From contig NZ_LDTB01000007.1 in the NCBI RefSeq assembly GCF_001476895.1, forward strand, positions 1-64,000: a DNA stretch of 64,000 nucleotides, written 5' to 3'. The notes under the pieces are model-generated. The model ran no database searches. It worked only from the letters and a program-made list of their open reading frames with translations, and was not told the origin of the DNA. Below are positions 1 through 9,510 of the stretch, piece by piece (position 1 is the stretch's first letter; every line of letters starts with the position of its first letter). The stretch comes from Sphingomonas endophytica. Its GTDB lineage: Bacteria; Pseudomonadota; Alphaproteobacteria; Sphingomonadales; Sphingomonadaceae. Position numbers and translations under genes: made by a program.

Positions 1-18
1 GATTGGTATAAGAGACAG
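1..18. other. Probable Tn5/Nextera mosaic-end adapter remnant at contig end
   Basis: Bases 6-18 read GTATAAGAGACAG, the last 13 bases of the 19-base Tn5 mosaic end used in tagmentation libraries. Bases 1-5 (GATTG) match three of the five preceding mosaic-end bases. The match begins at base 1 of the window, which is what untrimmed adapter on a contig end looks like. It is more likely a sequencing artefact than biology. Confidence 0.8.
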
Positions 19-139
19 GGGGAGGCCGCTTCGGCGGCGGGGGGCGTTTGGTCGGTCATGCCTGCGATGAAGGCATATGTTGGAGGATGTAGGACAGGGG
101 CGTTTGACGTGGCGACGGGGGCGGTGCACCTTCGTGACC

Positions 140-331
140 ATGCACGCTGTCAGCTATGCCGAGGCTCGTAGGAACTTGGAGGCGATGATCGACAAGGTCG
201 TTGCCGACCGCGCGCCCTTGGCGATTACGCGGGATCGGGCTGAGGGAGCGGTGCTGATCTCGGCGAGTGAGTGGGCGGAGATTGAGAGAATTTGTGCGGG
301 TGGCGCTCGCCCAGTGGCGAAAATTTTGTAG
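140..331 (+). CDS. Truncated Phd/YefM-family antitoxin-like protein, no toxin partner
   Basis: The 63-residue product starts MHAVSYAEARRNLEAMIDKV, the typical N-terminal half of Phd/YefM antitoxins (a helix-strand DNA-binding fold with the xxYxEARxNL motif). It continues through the usual VLISASEWAEIE segment. Family members normally run 80-90 residues with a C-terminal toxin-binding helix; here the protein stops soon after the DNA-binding part. A longer frame opens at 77, but the family similarity begins at the ATG at 140, so I chose that start. No RelE-, Doc- or YoeB-like toxin follows: the next gene is a DUF3800 protein 130 bases downstream. It is probably an orphan or decayed antitoxin that might still bind an operator. 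Confidence 0.65.
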   Translation: MHAVSYAEARRNLEAMIDKVVADRAPLAITRDRAEGAVLISASEWAEIERICAGGARPVAKIL

Positions 332-461
332 GAAGCGCGATTCCGTCCGAGTGATGAGCGGTCGAGCTTGCAAGGCGGTCCGGAGATCAAGCGACTTGAT
401 TTAGCTTAAATTCTCATAAAAATTAGGCTTGGATCGTGGAATCGGTGCTTAGCCTATCGAG

Positions 462-1184
462 GTGTTGGTGGCAGAAGATTACTGGGACATTTACGTCGAC
501 GAAAGTAGCCAAACGAAGAATCGATACTTGGTGCTTGGAGCTATCATCATTCCCACTTCGAAGGTGACAAGTGCTGACGAGTGCCTTCAATCTGCCCGCC
601 TCCCAGAGTTGCCGCATGGCGAGATGAAGTGGGGGAAGGTCTCAAGCGCCAAACTAACGGCGTATAAAAGGTATGCCGATCAGTTTTTCGACCACGCCTG
701 CCTCCACGAAGCAAAATTTCACAGCCTTGTTGTCGATACAACCCAGCTAAATCACCATAAATTTAATGAAGGATCTAGGGAGATAGGGTTTAACAAGGAG
801 CTTTACAACTTGGCGACCAAGTGTGCCAGATTGCAAAAAACTGGTTTGTTTCATCTCTACCCAGATTTTCGGGACACTAACCAAAAGCCTGAAGACTTGA
901 GAAACATATTAAATCACGGCCGACACAAAAATAGCGACGGGCGCAACTGGCCATTCAGAAGATGCCAATTTCGAGATTCTTCTAAGACGCCCTTACTTCA
1001 GCTAGTAGATCTATTACTTGGATCGCTCGCCTATGGAGTAAATAAGCACTACGAAAAAAAAGATGCGTCGCCTGCAAAGCTAGATTTGGCAAGGCATATC
1101 ATGCGCCGCGCTGGGCTGAAAGATTTAACGCGTGATACTAGCATGAACGGTAAGTATACCGTTTGGCACAGGCGGTTGCGCTGA
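462..1184 (+). CDS. DUF3800 domain protein
   Basis: The 240-residue product opens with DIYVDESSQT near residue 10, the hallmark acidic strand of DUF3800 proteins, which have a predicted RNase H-like fold. Other family signs are a central VVDTTQ segment near residue 90 and a late LLQLVDLLLGS segment near residue 190 carrying a conserved Asp. The function of the family is unknown; it is often found in defence or mobile contexts. The frame opens at GTG 462, but GTG 468 sits 5 bases after a GAGG ribosome site and may be the true start. Base composition is visibly richer in A/T than the rest of the window, which suggests horizontal transfer. It is not clearly in an operon with the antitoxin-like gene. 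Confidence 0.75.
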   Translation: MLVAEDYWDIYVDESSQTKNRYLVLGAIIIPTSKVTSADECLQSARLPELPHGEMKWGKVSSAKLTAYKRYADQFFDHACLHEAKFHSLVVDTTQLNHHKFNEGSREIGFNKELYNLATKCARLQKTGLFHLYPDFRDTNQKPEDLRNILNHGRHKNSDGRNWPFRRCQFRDSSKTPLLQLVDLLLGSLAYGVNKHYEKKDASPAKLDLARHIMRRAGLKDLTRDTSMNGKYTVWHRRLR

Positions 1185-1189
1185 TGGCA

Positions 1190-1268
1190 TCCCCCGAGGT
1201 TAGATCACTTAGATCACCGCTAGGACGCGGCTCCTTTCACCGTGGGTGGAAGGCTTAGCCTCGGGGGA
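1190..1268. repeat. 10-bp inverted repeat enclosing about 59 bases
   Basis: TCCCCCGAGG at 1190-1199 is perfectly complementary to CCTCGGGGGA at 1259-1268. The interval contains two AGATCAC copies and a small CCGC/GCGG pairing, so a long stem with a structured loop could form. It lies between the foreign-looking DUF3800 gene and thiC and may mark the edge of the acquired segment or encode a structured RNA. Confidence 0.45.
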
Positions 1269-1287
1269 GTGACTGCACTATATGAAT

Positions 1288-1310
1288 AGGCTTGACTTTG
1301 TCAAGCCTTT
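1288..1310 (+). terminator. Hairpin, possible terminator of the DUF3800 gene or thiC
   Basis: AGGCTTGAC (1288-1296), a three-T loop and GTCAAGCCT (1300-1308) form a perfect 9-bp stem. Only a short TT run follows on the plus strand, and none on the minus strand, so termination strength is uncertain. It lies between the convergent stops of the DUF3800 gene and thiC and could serve either. Confidence 0.5.
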
Positions 1311-1343
1311 AGGGGGGGCATCGCCGATTCGGCGACTCGAAGG

Positions 1344-3372
<2,029 letters not shown>

Positions 3373-3378
3373 GGCGGC

Positions 3379-3407
3379 AGTATAGGCCGCTCGCGGGCGA
3401 GTACCAA
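3379..3407 (-). promoter_or_regulatory. Sigma-70-type promoter of thiC
   Basis: On the minus strand TTGGTA (3407-3402), a 17-base spacer and TATACT (3384-3379) form a near-consensus promoter. The predicted start, about 3372, coincides with the beginning of the riboswitch fold, which supports both calls. Confidence 0.65.
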
Positions 3408-3465
3408 CGAAAAAGGGCCGCGCGCCGGTGACGACGCGCGGCCCGGGCTGTTCACCGGGGTGCGG

Positions 3466-4485
3466 TCAGACCGCGACGCCGGTACGCAGCGCCTCCAGCG
3501 AGTTGTTGGTGCCGGCCGGGAAGAAGCCGCCGCCGATCGTCGCGCCGGTTTTCAGGTACACGATATTGTGGACCTGCCCGCTGTTGCGGCTGAACGCGAT
3601 GCCGTTGGAGTCGGCGTTGACGATCTTCGCGTCGCCCGAGCCATCGGCGTTGGCGCTGATCCCGATGTCGAGGTCGGTCGATCCGTCGAGCGAGTCGCGG
3701 GCATCCGAGATCTTGTTGGCGGCGACGCGCGCGGTGGTGCCGCGACGGTACAGCTCGGTGCGGATCAACCCGGCGTGATAGGCCTCCGCCGCCAGGATGC
3801 CGGCCGCCGCCTCCAGATAGATCGCGCTGCTGATCAGCGGCGACGCGCCCTTGTACGCGCTGACCCCGACATCCTCGAACAGGAAAGCGGCGAGCAGGAA
3901 GCTGTCGTCATTGGCATAGGGGTCGAACGTGTCGTTCTGCCCGATCAGCCCCGCCGCGCGCGCCGCGGTGGTGAACGCGCCGTTCGCTCCGCCGTCGATG
4001 TTGATCGCGGGCTGGTTGATGACCGCGGCCGAATTCACACTGGTGATGACGGCGCGCAGCGCGTTGACGTGCGCGATCTCGTCCGCCGCGATCTCGCGCG
4101 CATAGCTGGCGATGATCGGGTCGGAGAATTGCACCTGCTTGCCGCCGGTGACGGCGCCGCGCGTGCCGACGCTGCCCGTCAGGCTGGCATCGGGCAGCGG
4201 ACGGCCGAACGCCGCCCAGGAGTAGAATTGCGCCTCCAGATATTCGAGGTTCAGCGCGAGCTGCAGGATCGCGACGTCGGTCGAGACGCTGCCGGTCGGC
4301 GTGGGCGTCGGACTGGGGGTGGGCGAGGGGCTGGTCGAATTGTTGTTGTCGCTGCCGCAGGCGGACAGCAGCGCCAGGCCGCCGACAGCGGCGGTGCCGG
4401 CCCCGGCGAGCTTCAGGAAGCGACGGCGCTCCTCGCGGCGGTGGTTCGCCATTTCGAGCGCGGCGAAAACGGAATCCTTGATCAT
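3466..4485 (-). CDS. Exported ferritin-like domain lipoprotein
   Basis: The 339-residue protein resembles the Ferritin_2 family (PF13668), which includes desiccation-related proteins; enzymatic function in the family is not established. Residues 16-43 form a twin-arginine-like signal (HRREERRRFLK then a hydrophobic stretch) ending in the lipobox LSAC, so it is probably exported and lipid-anchored. A Ser/Pro/Thr linker (repeated TP and SP) follows at about 50-65. The four-helix ferritin-like region begins with ALNLEYLEAQFYSWA and contains EIAADEIAHV and EAYHAGLIR, which supply Glu/His residues typical of di-metal sites. It is a paralogue of the gene at 4550-5581 and lies downstream in the same direction, so the two are probably co-transcribed. 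Confidence 0.85.
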   Translation of the reverse strand: MIKDSVFAALEMANHRREERRRFLKLAGAGTAAVGGLALLSACGSDNNNSTSPSPTPSPTPTPTGSVSTDVAILQLALNLEYLEAQFYSWAAFGRPLPDASLTGSVGTRGAVTGGKQVQFSDPIIASYAREIAADEIAHVNALRAVITSVNSAAVINQPAINIDGGANGAFTTAARAAGLIGQNDTFDPYANDDSFLLAAFLFEDVGVSAYKGASPLISSAIYLEAAAGILAAEAYHAGLIRTELYRRGTTARVAANKISDARDSLDGSTDLDIGISANADGSGDAKIVNADSNGIAFSRNSGQVHNIVYLKTGATIGGGFFPAGTNNSLEALRTGVAV

Positions 4486-4549
4486 GGCATCATTCCCTTG
4501 TGCGGGCGGTATGGACGAAGGCGGGGGAGGGCGGGCGATCCCGCCCGCG

Positions 4550-5581
4550 TCAGGCGGACGCCGCGCTCGTCTTGATGTTGCCGTTGACGCCGGCCGGGAA
4601 GAACCCGCCCGAACTGGTCGCCGCCGCGTTGAGATAGACGATGTTGAGCACCTGCCCCGGCGAGCGGCTGAACGCGATGCCGTTCACGTTCAGCGGCACG
4701 ATGTTCGATACCGTACCGTCGCTGGTGGTGGTGGTGGCGAGGCCCTGATCGTCGACCGGGCCGATGCCGCGCACCAGATCCTCGGTCGGCTTGCCGTCCA
4801 GCGTGTCGCGCGCCTTGGAGATGGCGGTGGTCGCCTCGATCAGTTGCAGCGACGGGGTGGCGATGCCCTTGCGGTACAGGGTCGAACGGACGATCGCGGC
4901 GTGATACGCCTCCACCGCCAGAATGCCGGCCGCCGCCTCCAGATAGAGCTTGTTGTTGAGGAGCGCCGGGGCCGCGCCCTTGTAGGCGGTGACGCCGACA
5001 TCCTCGAACAGATAGGCGCCCAGCAGGAACGCCTCGTCACTGGCATAGGGATCGAAGCTCACGCCGGCACCGACCAGCCCGGCGGCCTGCGCCGCGGTGC
5101 TGAACGCGCCGGTCGGGCTGGTGCCCAGGTCGATCCTCGGCTGCGCCAGCCGCGTCGTGTCGGTGAACTGCGCGCGCAGGAAGCGGACGTGCGCCAGCTC
5201 GTCCTGATAGATTTCCTTCGCATAGGCGGCGACGAGCGGATCCTTGAAGGCGACGGCGCGCCCGCCGGTCGCGGCGCCGGCGGTGCCGACCGCGCCGCTG
5301 ATGTCGGCGCTGGCCAGCCCGGAGCCGGTGACGGCGAAGGCATAATAGTTCGCCTCGAGATATTCGAGGTTCAGCGCGAAGTTCAGCACGTCGGCCTCGG
5401 TAAAGACCGCGGTCGCCGTCGGGCTGGGGGTGGGGGTCGGCGTGGTCTGCGCCACCGCCTTGCCGGACAGCGCGGTCGCGCCAGCCGCCGCGCCCAGGAC
5501 GCCGGTGAAGAAGGCGCGACGTGAATCGCGGCGACGCACACGCGCGTCGAGCGTTTCGATCAACTGCTCGCTATCCGTCAT
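4550..5581 (-). CDS. Twin-arginine exported ferritin-like domain protein
   Basis: The 343-residue product is a second Ferritin_2-type protein. It has [10 protein letters not shown] near residue 16, a hydrophobic segment and a likely signal-peptidase site at AVAQ, then a TPTPTPSPT linker. Unlike its neighbour there is no lipobox Cys, so it should be soluble in the periplasm. ALNLEYLEANYYAFA, EIYQDELAHVRF and EAYHAAIVR match the same helices and metal-ligand positions as the paralogue. The reading frame stays open far upstream (to 6841), but ATG 5581 has GGGAAGAG just before it and starts the recognisable signal peptide. It is divergent from an ECF sigma factor, so it is a candidate target of that regulator. 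Confidence 0.87.
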   Translation of the reverse strand: MTDSEQLIETLDARVRRRDSRRAFFTGVLGAAAGATALSGKAVAQTTPTPTPSPTATAVFTEADVLNFALNLEYLEANYYAFAVTGSGLASADISGAVGTAGAATGGRAVAFKDPLVAAYAKEIYQDELAHVRFLRAQFTDTTRLAQPRIDLGTSPTGAFSTAAQAAGLVGAGVSFDPYASDEAFLLGAYLFEDVGVTAYKGAAPALLNNKLYLEAAAGILAVEAYHAAIVRSTLYRKGIATPSLQLIEATTAISKARDTLDGKPTEDLVRGIGPVDDQGLATTTTSDGTVSNIVPLNVNGIAFSRSPGQVLNIVYLNAAATSSGGFFPAGVNGNIKTSAASA

Positions 5582-5695
5582 GGCATGCTCTTCCCTAATC
5601 GTTTGTCTGTCCGCCGTCCGGCTGGCATATCCGGTCCGTAGGCCAGCTAGATACGGCGAGGGAAGAAGAAGGATGCGCGCGTCGAGCAAATTTCT

Positions 5696-6286
5696 TTGGC
5701 CGTGCCGTCGTTGAGCGCGTCCGCAACGGAGCTGGCGGAACGGCGCCGTATCCTGACCCATGCGCTGGTCGAAACCGGGGCCGAGGATCGTGCCGCGTTT
5801 CAGCGGCTGTACCGGCTGACCTCCGCGAAGCTGTTTGGCATCTGCCTGCGTATCTGCGGCGAACGGCAGGCGGCGGAGGATGTGTTGCAGGAAGTCTATG
5901 TCCAGGTCTGGCGACGCGCCGGCGCGTATGAGCCGGGCCGGGCGAGCCCGATCACCTGGCTGGCGACGATCGCGCGCAACCGTGCGCTCGACTGGCGGCG
6001 GGCGCAGGGACGCGCGCCGGTGACCTCGGACGCGGTATTGCCCGAAGTCGCCGATCCGTCGCCCGATGCGGAGGCGGCGATGCTGGATGCCGATGCCACC
6101 GCGCGCGTCGGCCATTGCCTGGAGCAACTGGAGGCGCGGCAGCGCAGCGCGATCCGCACCGCCTTCTTCGACGGCGTGACCTATGCCGAGCTGGCGATGC
6201 GCGAGGCGGTGCCGCTGGGGACGATGAAGAGCATCGTGCGGCGCGCGCTGATCCGGTTGCGGGGGTGCCTGTCCGATGACGCCTGA
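5696..6286 (+). CDS. ECF-family RNA polymerase sigma factor
   Basis: The roughly 195-residue protein has sigma region 2 at about 35-105 (AFQRLYRLTSAKLFGIC, then AEDVLQEVYVQVWRRA and WLATIARNRALDWRR). Region 4 is at about 140-190 (RSAIRTAFFDGVTYAELA then PLGTMKSIVRRALIRLR). This is the SigK/RpoE-like layout that pairs with RskA-type anti-sigma factors. The start is uncertain: TTG 5696 or GTG 5702, with GGAAGAAGAAGGA 20-30 bases upstream. The gene overlaps the downstream anti-sigma gene by 11 bases, which implies coupled translation. It diverges from the ferritin-like pair, suggesting those are regulated by it, though I could not identify a matching promoter motif. Confidence 0.92.
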   Translation: MAVPSLSASATELAERRRILTHALVETGAEDRAAFQRLYRLTSAKLFGICLRICGERQAAEDVLQEVYVQVWRRAGAYEPGRASPITWLATIARNRALDWRRAQGRAPVTSDAVLPEVADPSPDAEAAMLDADATARVGHCLEQLEARQRSAIRTAFFDGVTYAELAMREAVPLGTMKSIVRRALIRLRGCLSDDA

Positions 6287-6986
6287 CGATCGCGCACTGG
6301 CCGCCGAACTGGTGCTGGGGCTGCTGGACGATGCCGAGCAGGCGGCGGCGCGCGCGCGGATGCTGTCGGACCGCGCGTTCGCGGCCGAGGTGGCGCATTG
6401 GCAGGCGTGGCTGATGCCGCTGGCGCATGGGTGGCCGGAGGAAGCGCCGCCGCCCGCGCTGGAGCCGCGCATCATGGCCGCGATCGACACGCCGCTGCCG
6501 GGCGCGACGCGGCGCGGCTGGGCGCGCGCGGCCGGACTGGCGGCGGTCGCGCTGGCGGCTGCGATCGTCGCGCTGGTGGCGGGGCCGTTCCATACGAGCG
6601 CGCCGGCGCCGGCGCCCGCGCCCGCCGTCGGCGAGCGCCCGGCGCTGCTGGCGGCGCTGGCGGTGACGGACGGGCAGCAGGCGGAGGGGCGCGGCGCGCT
6701 GGCGGTCGCGATCGAGCCGGAGGCGGGCGTGGTGCGCGTCTCGCCGGGCGCGGGCGTGCCGGCGCGGCGCAGCGCCGAGCTGTGGGCGATCGCCGAGGGG
6801 CGCGCGCCGGTGTCGCTGGGACTGCTGGCAGCGGACGGCACGTCGCGGGTGACGGTGCCGGCGGCGGCGCGAGCGTTGCTGAGGAGCGGCGTGACGTTGG
6901 CGGTATCGGTCGAGCCGGAGGGCGGCTCGCCGACCGGCGCGCCGACCGGGCCGGTGGTGGCGGCGGGGGTGATCGCGGCGGGGTGA
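6276..6986 (+). CDS. RskA-type anti-sigma factor, membrane bound
   Basis: The 236-residue protein has an N-terminal cytoplasmic anti-sigma domain (about 1-80, with AAELVLGLLDDAEQAAA). One transmembrane helix follows at about 90-110 (AAGLAAVALAAAIVALVAG), then an Ala/Pro linker and a periplasmic RskA C-terminal domain. The C-terminal domain shows the usual pattern VSVEPEGGSPTGAPTGPVV at its end. It overlaps the sigma gene by 11 bases, the standard arrangement for an inhibitor made with its target. It should hold the ECF sigma at the membrane until an envelope signal releases it; the signal is unknown. The N-terminus lacks an obvious zinc HxxxCxxC motif, as is usual for RskA proteins. Confidence 0.88.
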   Translation: MTPDDRALAAELVLGLLDDAEQAAARARMLSDRAFAAEVAHWQAWLMPLAHGWPEEAPPPALEPRIMAAIDTPLPGATRRGWARAAGLAAVALAAAIVALVAGPFHTSAPAPAPAPAVGERPALLAALAVTDGQQAEGRGALAVAIEPEAGVVRVSPGAGVPARRSAELWAIAEGRAPVSLGLLAADGTSRVTVPAAARALLRSGVTLAVSVEPEGGSPTGAPTGPVVAAGVIAAG

Positions 6987-7006
6987 GATTGTTGGCCTCA
7001 CGCGGT

Positions 7007-7099
7007 CGTCACTGCGGCGCACGCCGGGGCGGATGGCCCGCACGAGCGACGGCTGCTGCTCGTCCGGCGCGCTGGACCCCGGCCTGCGCCGGGGCGACG
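7007..7099. repeat. REP-like inverted repeat, copy 1
   Basis: The right half reads GCTGGACCCC then GGCCTGCGCCGGGGCGACG. The left half is a degenerate inverted copy starting CGTCACTGCGGCGC. The length (93 bases) and the GTCA...TGAC-type ends match other copies in this window, for example the one at 33141-33232. Confidence 0.6.
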
Positions 7100-7317
7100 G
7101 GCGGGTGAGGCGAAGGACGGGCGATCGGGGAGGACCGCGTCGGTCGCGGTCCATCGGTCGTCGCGGGAAGGGCTGAAAGAGATTCGACGCGCCATGCCGC
7201 GCTCACCTCCCCGGCGTCCCCGGGGGCGGTGAGTGGGGGCGCTTCGGAAGGCTCGGGGCGCTGCGGCGAAGCCGCGTCGTCGGTCGGGTCGGGGCCTCGT
7301 CGGCCAGGCTCGGGCGA

Positions 7318-7342
7318 GGCCCGGCGCAGCGTGCGCCGGGCC
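7318..7342 (-). terminator. Strong hairpin downstream of the MipA/OmpV gene
   Basis: GGCCCGGCGCA (7318-7328) and TGCGCCGGGCC (7332-7342) form a perfect 11-bp GC stem with a three-base loop, 10 bases after the mipA-like stop codon. There is no T tract on the minus strand, so it may stabilise the mRNA 3' end rather than act as a full intrinsic terminator. Confidence 0.5.
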
Positions 7343-7351
7343 GCCCGGCGA

Positions 7352-8233
7352 CTAGAACGTATATCCCACGCCGATCGCCGCCAGCCACTGGCTGCGTGAG
7401 CCGGCCACCGACACCACCGGCGTATCGCCGAAGTCGTTCAGCATCTTCTTGTAGGTGACGCCGCCGATCGCCTTCCAGCCTTTCAGCAGATTGCCGGTCA
7501 GCGCGTAGGTCCCCGCAAGCCCCGCGGTCCAGTGTTTCCACCCGCCGCGCGTGCGGAATTGCGGCAGGCCGCTCGCCAGCGATTGCGCGGCATCGACGTC
7601 GAAATAGGTGCGCGCGAAGCCGCGTTCGACGCGCTCGGCGGAGGCGAAGAGGCCGACGCCGGCCTTCAGGCTGAGCGGGGTGAAGTAGTTGACCGACGGG
7701 GTCCAGATGCCGCTGCGGTGGACGCCCGACACGTCGTGGCGATAGCTGAGCGAGGCGGACAGTTTGTCATAGGGGCTGGTGATGACCCCGGTCTTGCCCA
7801 GCCCGACATAGCCGCCCAGTTCGACCGCGATGTCGCGTTCGCCGAGCGCGCGGATGCGGCGATCGTCAATCGCATTGTTGTTGTTGCGGTTGAAGTTGAC
7901 GACGCCGATCGGTCCGGCCTGCACGTCCCAGCGCGGGCCGCCGGGGTTGGGGATCAGATCGATCGAGGCGCGGTTGCCGATCAACTGGAAGGAGAAGTTG
8001 CGGAACGATCCGATCGCCGCCGGGCCGGGGACGAAGCGATAGTCGTTCGAACCTTCGTAATCGGGCAGATAGGCCGCCGCGACCGCGACGGTAACGGTGT
8101 CGCCGACCAGTGCCGGATCGGGCGTCGCATTGGGTTCGGCGGGCACCGACGCGCTCTGCGCCAGCGCCGGCGCGGCCAGACAGGCCAGCGCGGCGACCAG
8201 GAGCGGGCGGACGGCGTTACGGTTGACGTTCAC
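7352..8233 (-). CDS. MipA/OmpV family outer membrane protein
   Basis: The 293-residue product has a signal peptide (about 1-25, ending APALAQ) and the MipA/OmpV beta-barrel pattern. That pattern includes VTVAVAAAYLPDYEGSNDYR near residue 48, SFQLIGNRASIDLIP and a terminal aromatic GVGYTF, the outer-membrane insertion signal. The family contains scaffold proteins for murein hydrolase/synthase complexes (MipA) and porin-like proteins (OmpV), and the exact role here cannot be told from sequence. Start ATG 8233 precedes a typical MNVNRNAVRP n-region. A hairpin follows the stop. The next gene upstream in the same direction is the DUF2141 gene, about 60 bases away. Confidence 0.88.
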   Translation of the reverse strand: MNVNRNAVRPLLVAALACLAAPALAQSASVPAEPNATPDPALVGDTVTVAVAAAYLPDYEGSNDYRFVPGPAAIGSFRNFSFQLIGNRASIDLIPNPGGPRWDVQAGPIGVVNFNRNNNNAIDDRRIRALGERDIAVELGGYVGLGKTGVITSPYDKLSASLSYRHDVSGVHRSGIWTPSVNYFTPLSLKAGVGLFASAERVERGFARTYFDVDAAQSLASGLPQFRTRGGWKHWTAGLAGTYALTGNLLKGWKAIGGVTYKKMLNDFGDTPVVSVAGSRSQWLAAIGVGYTF

Positions 8234-8296
8234 GTAAATTCCCCTTTGTTGTGCGCGTCCAACCGACGCGGGGGAATTTGGCTCCGTTGTGGCGCG

Positions 8297-8710
8297 CTAC
8301 AGGATGTAGCGCATCCGGATCTGTTGCTCTTCGGCATCACTTTGTAACGTGAAGCGGGCGGCGGCGAAGCGCGGCGGGCCGAAGCGGATCACCGGGTTGC
8401 GCGAGAAGCCGAAGCCTTCCCTGGGAATGCCCGCGAACGTATCCAGCTTCTTGTTGCCGTTCTCGTCGTGGATCACCGCCACCGCATAATCGCCGCGCGG
8501 CAGGGCGGCGAAGCGGATGCCGTGCTGCGTCGCGGGGACCGAACGCGTCACGGCATGACGATCATCGACGCAGTTCGGGAAATTGTCGGGATCAGCGGTC
8601 AGGCAGAGCCGGATCAGCCCCCTGGCCGAGCGGAGCTTCGAGATGTCGACGTCCAGCGACCCCACCGGCGCGGCGCCGATCAGCGGCAGCGCCAGGAGCG
8701 CCGCGGCCAC
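8297..8710 (-). CDS. DUF2141 family exported protein
   Basis: The product (about 137 residues from the GTG at 8710) begins with a hydrophobic stretch AAALLALPLIGAAPVG that resembles a signal peptide core. The DUF2141 signature follows: GLIRLCLT near residue 30, ALPRGDYAVAVIHDENGN and LDTFAGIPREGFGFSRNP. DUF2141 proteins are small secreted beta-rich proteins of unknown function. The frame stays open to 8809, but the extra residues are an off-frame reading of the upstream hydroxylase. The start is therefore uncertain, and the gene overlaps the hydroxylase frame by 119 bases, which is unusual. Confidence 0.78.
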   Translation of the reverse strand: MAAALLALPLIGAAPVGSLDVDISKLRSARGLIRLCLTADPDNFPNCVDDRHAVTRSVPATQHGIRFAALPRGDYAVAVIHDENGNKKLDTFAGIPREGFGFSRNPVIRFGPPRFAAARFTLQSDAEEQQIRMRYIL

Positions 8711-9464
8711 CCGCTTGCGGCCGGGCCACCTTGGCGTGGACCCGCGCGAAATCGCCGAGCCCGTCGTCGGTGCCGCACAACCGGTCCCAGAAGCGGAAAT
8801 AGAGGCCATAGTTACATCCGTACCGTTCGTGGTGCCGCTGATGATGGCTGGCGGTGATCAGCCAGCCCCCCAACTTCCCCCCCCACATGAAGCGCGGGAA
8901 CATTTCCCAGCCCATGTGGTTGGTGACGCCCATAATCGTCATGGTCGTCAGCACCAAGCCCAGTGCGCCGACATGAATGGGAATCGCGAAGACCAGTAGC
9001 GGAATGGCCACAGCGCCGGTCAGCGCCTCGATCGGATGGAACGCCATCGCGGCCCAGGCGGTGGGCGGGCGGCTGGCGTGGTGGACGGCATGGGCCAGCC
9101 GGAACACGCGCGGGCGATGCATCCAGCGATGCGTCCAGTAGAACCAGGTGTCGTGCAGGACCAGATAGGCCAGCACCGACACCGGCAGATACCAGAGCGG
9201 ATAGGCGTGGACATCGGTATAGATGCGCGTCCAGCCGCGATTCTGCCACCCCCATGCCACCACCCCGGCGGGGACGCCGTAGATGAACGCGGAGGCGAGG
9301 CTCCACGCGATCTCGCGGCGGATCTGCGGATCGAGCCCGGTGTAGAGGCCCCGGTGGCGGATCCGGGTGGCGAGCGCGAAGCCGCCGCTGGCGGCGAGAT
9401 AGCGCACCCCGACGATGACGCTCATCGCCAGCGCGGACAACAGGATGGCGATCGCGGTCGACAT
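8592..9464 (-). CDS. Fatty acid hydroxylase / sterol desaturase family membrane protein
   Basis: The 290-residue product carries the histidine clusters of this di-iron membrane oxygenase family: HDTWFYWTHRWMH near residue 95, HAVHHAS near 115 and SHHQRHHERYG near 190. There are about four hydrophobic segments (residues 2-20, 45-65, 75-95 and 130-165). It probably hydroxylates or desaturates a lipid, and sphingomonads have many such lipids. The conserved protein appears to end near FRFWDRLCGTDDGLGDF. The last 50 or so residues are Arg/Ala/Gly-rich and coincide with the next gene read out of frame, so the annotated C-terminus may be wrong because of a frameshift. ATG 9464 is a reasonable start just before the first membrane segment. 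Confidence 0.85.
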   Translation of the reverse strand: MSTAIAILLSALAMSVIVGVRYLAASGGFALATRIRHRGLYTGLDPQIRREIAWSLASAFIYGVPAGVVAWGWQNRGWTRIYTDVHAYPLWYLPVSVLAYLVLHDTWFYWTHRWMHRPRVFRLAHAVHHASRPPTAWAAMAFHPIEALTGAVAIPLLVFAIPIHVGALGLVLTTMTIMGVTNHMGWEMFPRFMWGGKLGGWLITASHHQRHHERYGCNYGLYFRFWDRLCGTDDGLGDFARVHAKVARPQAGGRGAPGAAADRRRAGGVAGRRHLEAPLGQGADPALPDR

Positions 9465-9510
9465 GGAAAGCCTTCTAGCGCAGCCGCATCGCAGGCGATA
9501 GGCAGGCGTC

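Larger units (their letters stand above)
6987..7351. other. Gene-free 365-base interval
   Basis: No credible gene was seen here. The interval contains a REP-like element (7007-7099) and ends in a strong hairpin downstream of the MipA-like gene. The short frames inside have no ribosome sites and no family resemblance. Confidence 0.6.

Noticed and set aside
1199..1205. GTTAGAT matching an integron attC core
   Set aside because: No matching RYYYAAC partner at the right distance and no integrase. Seven bases alone are not evidence.
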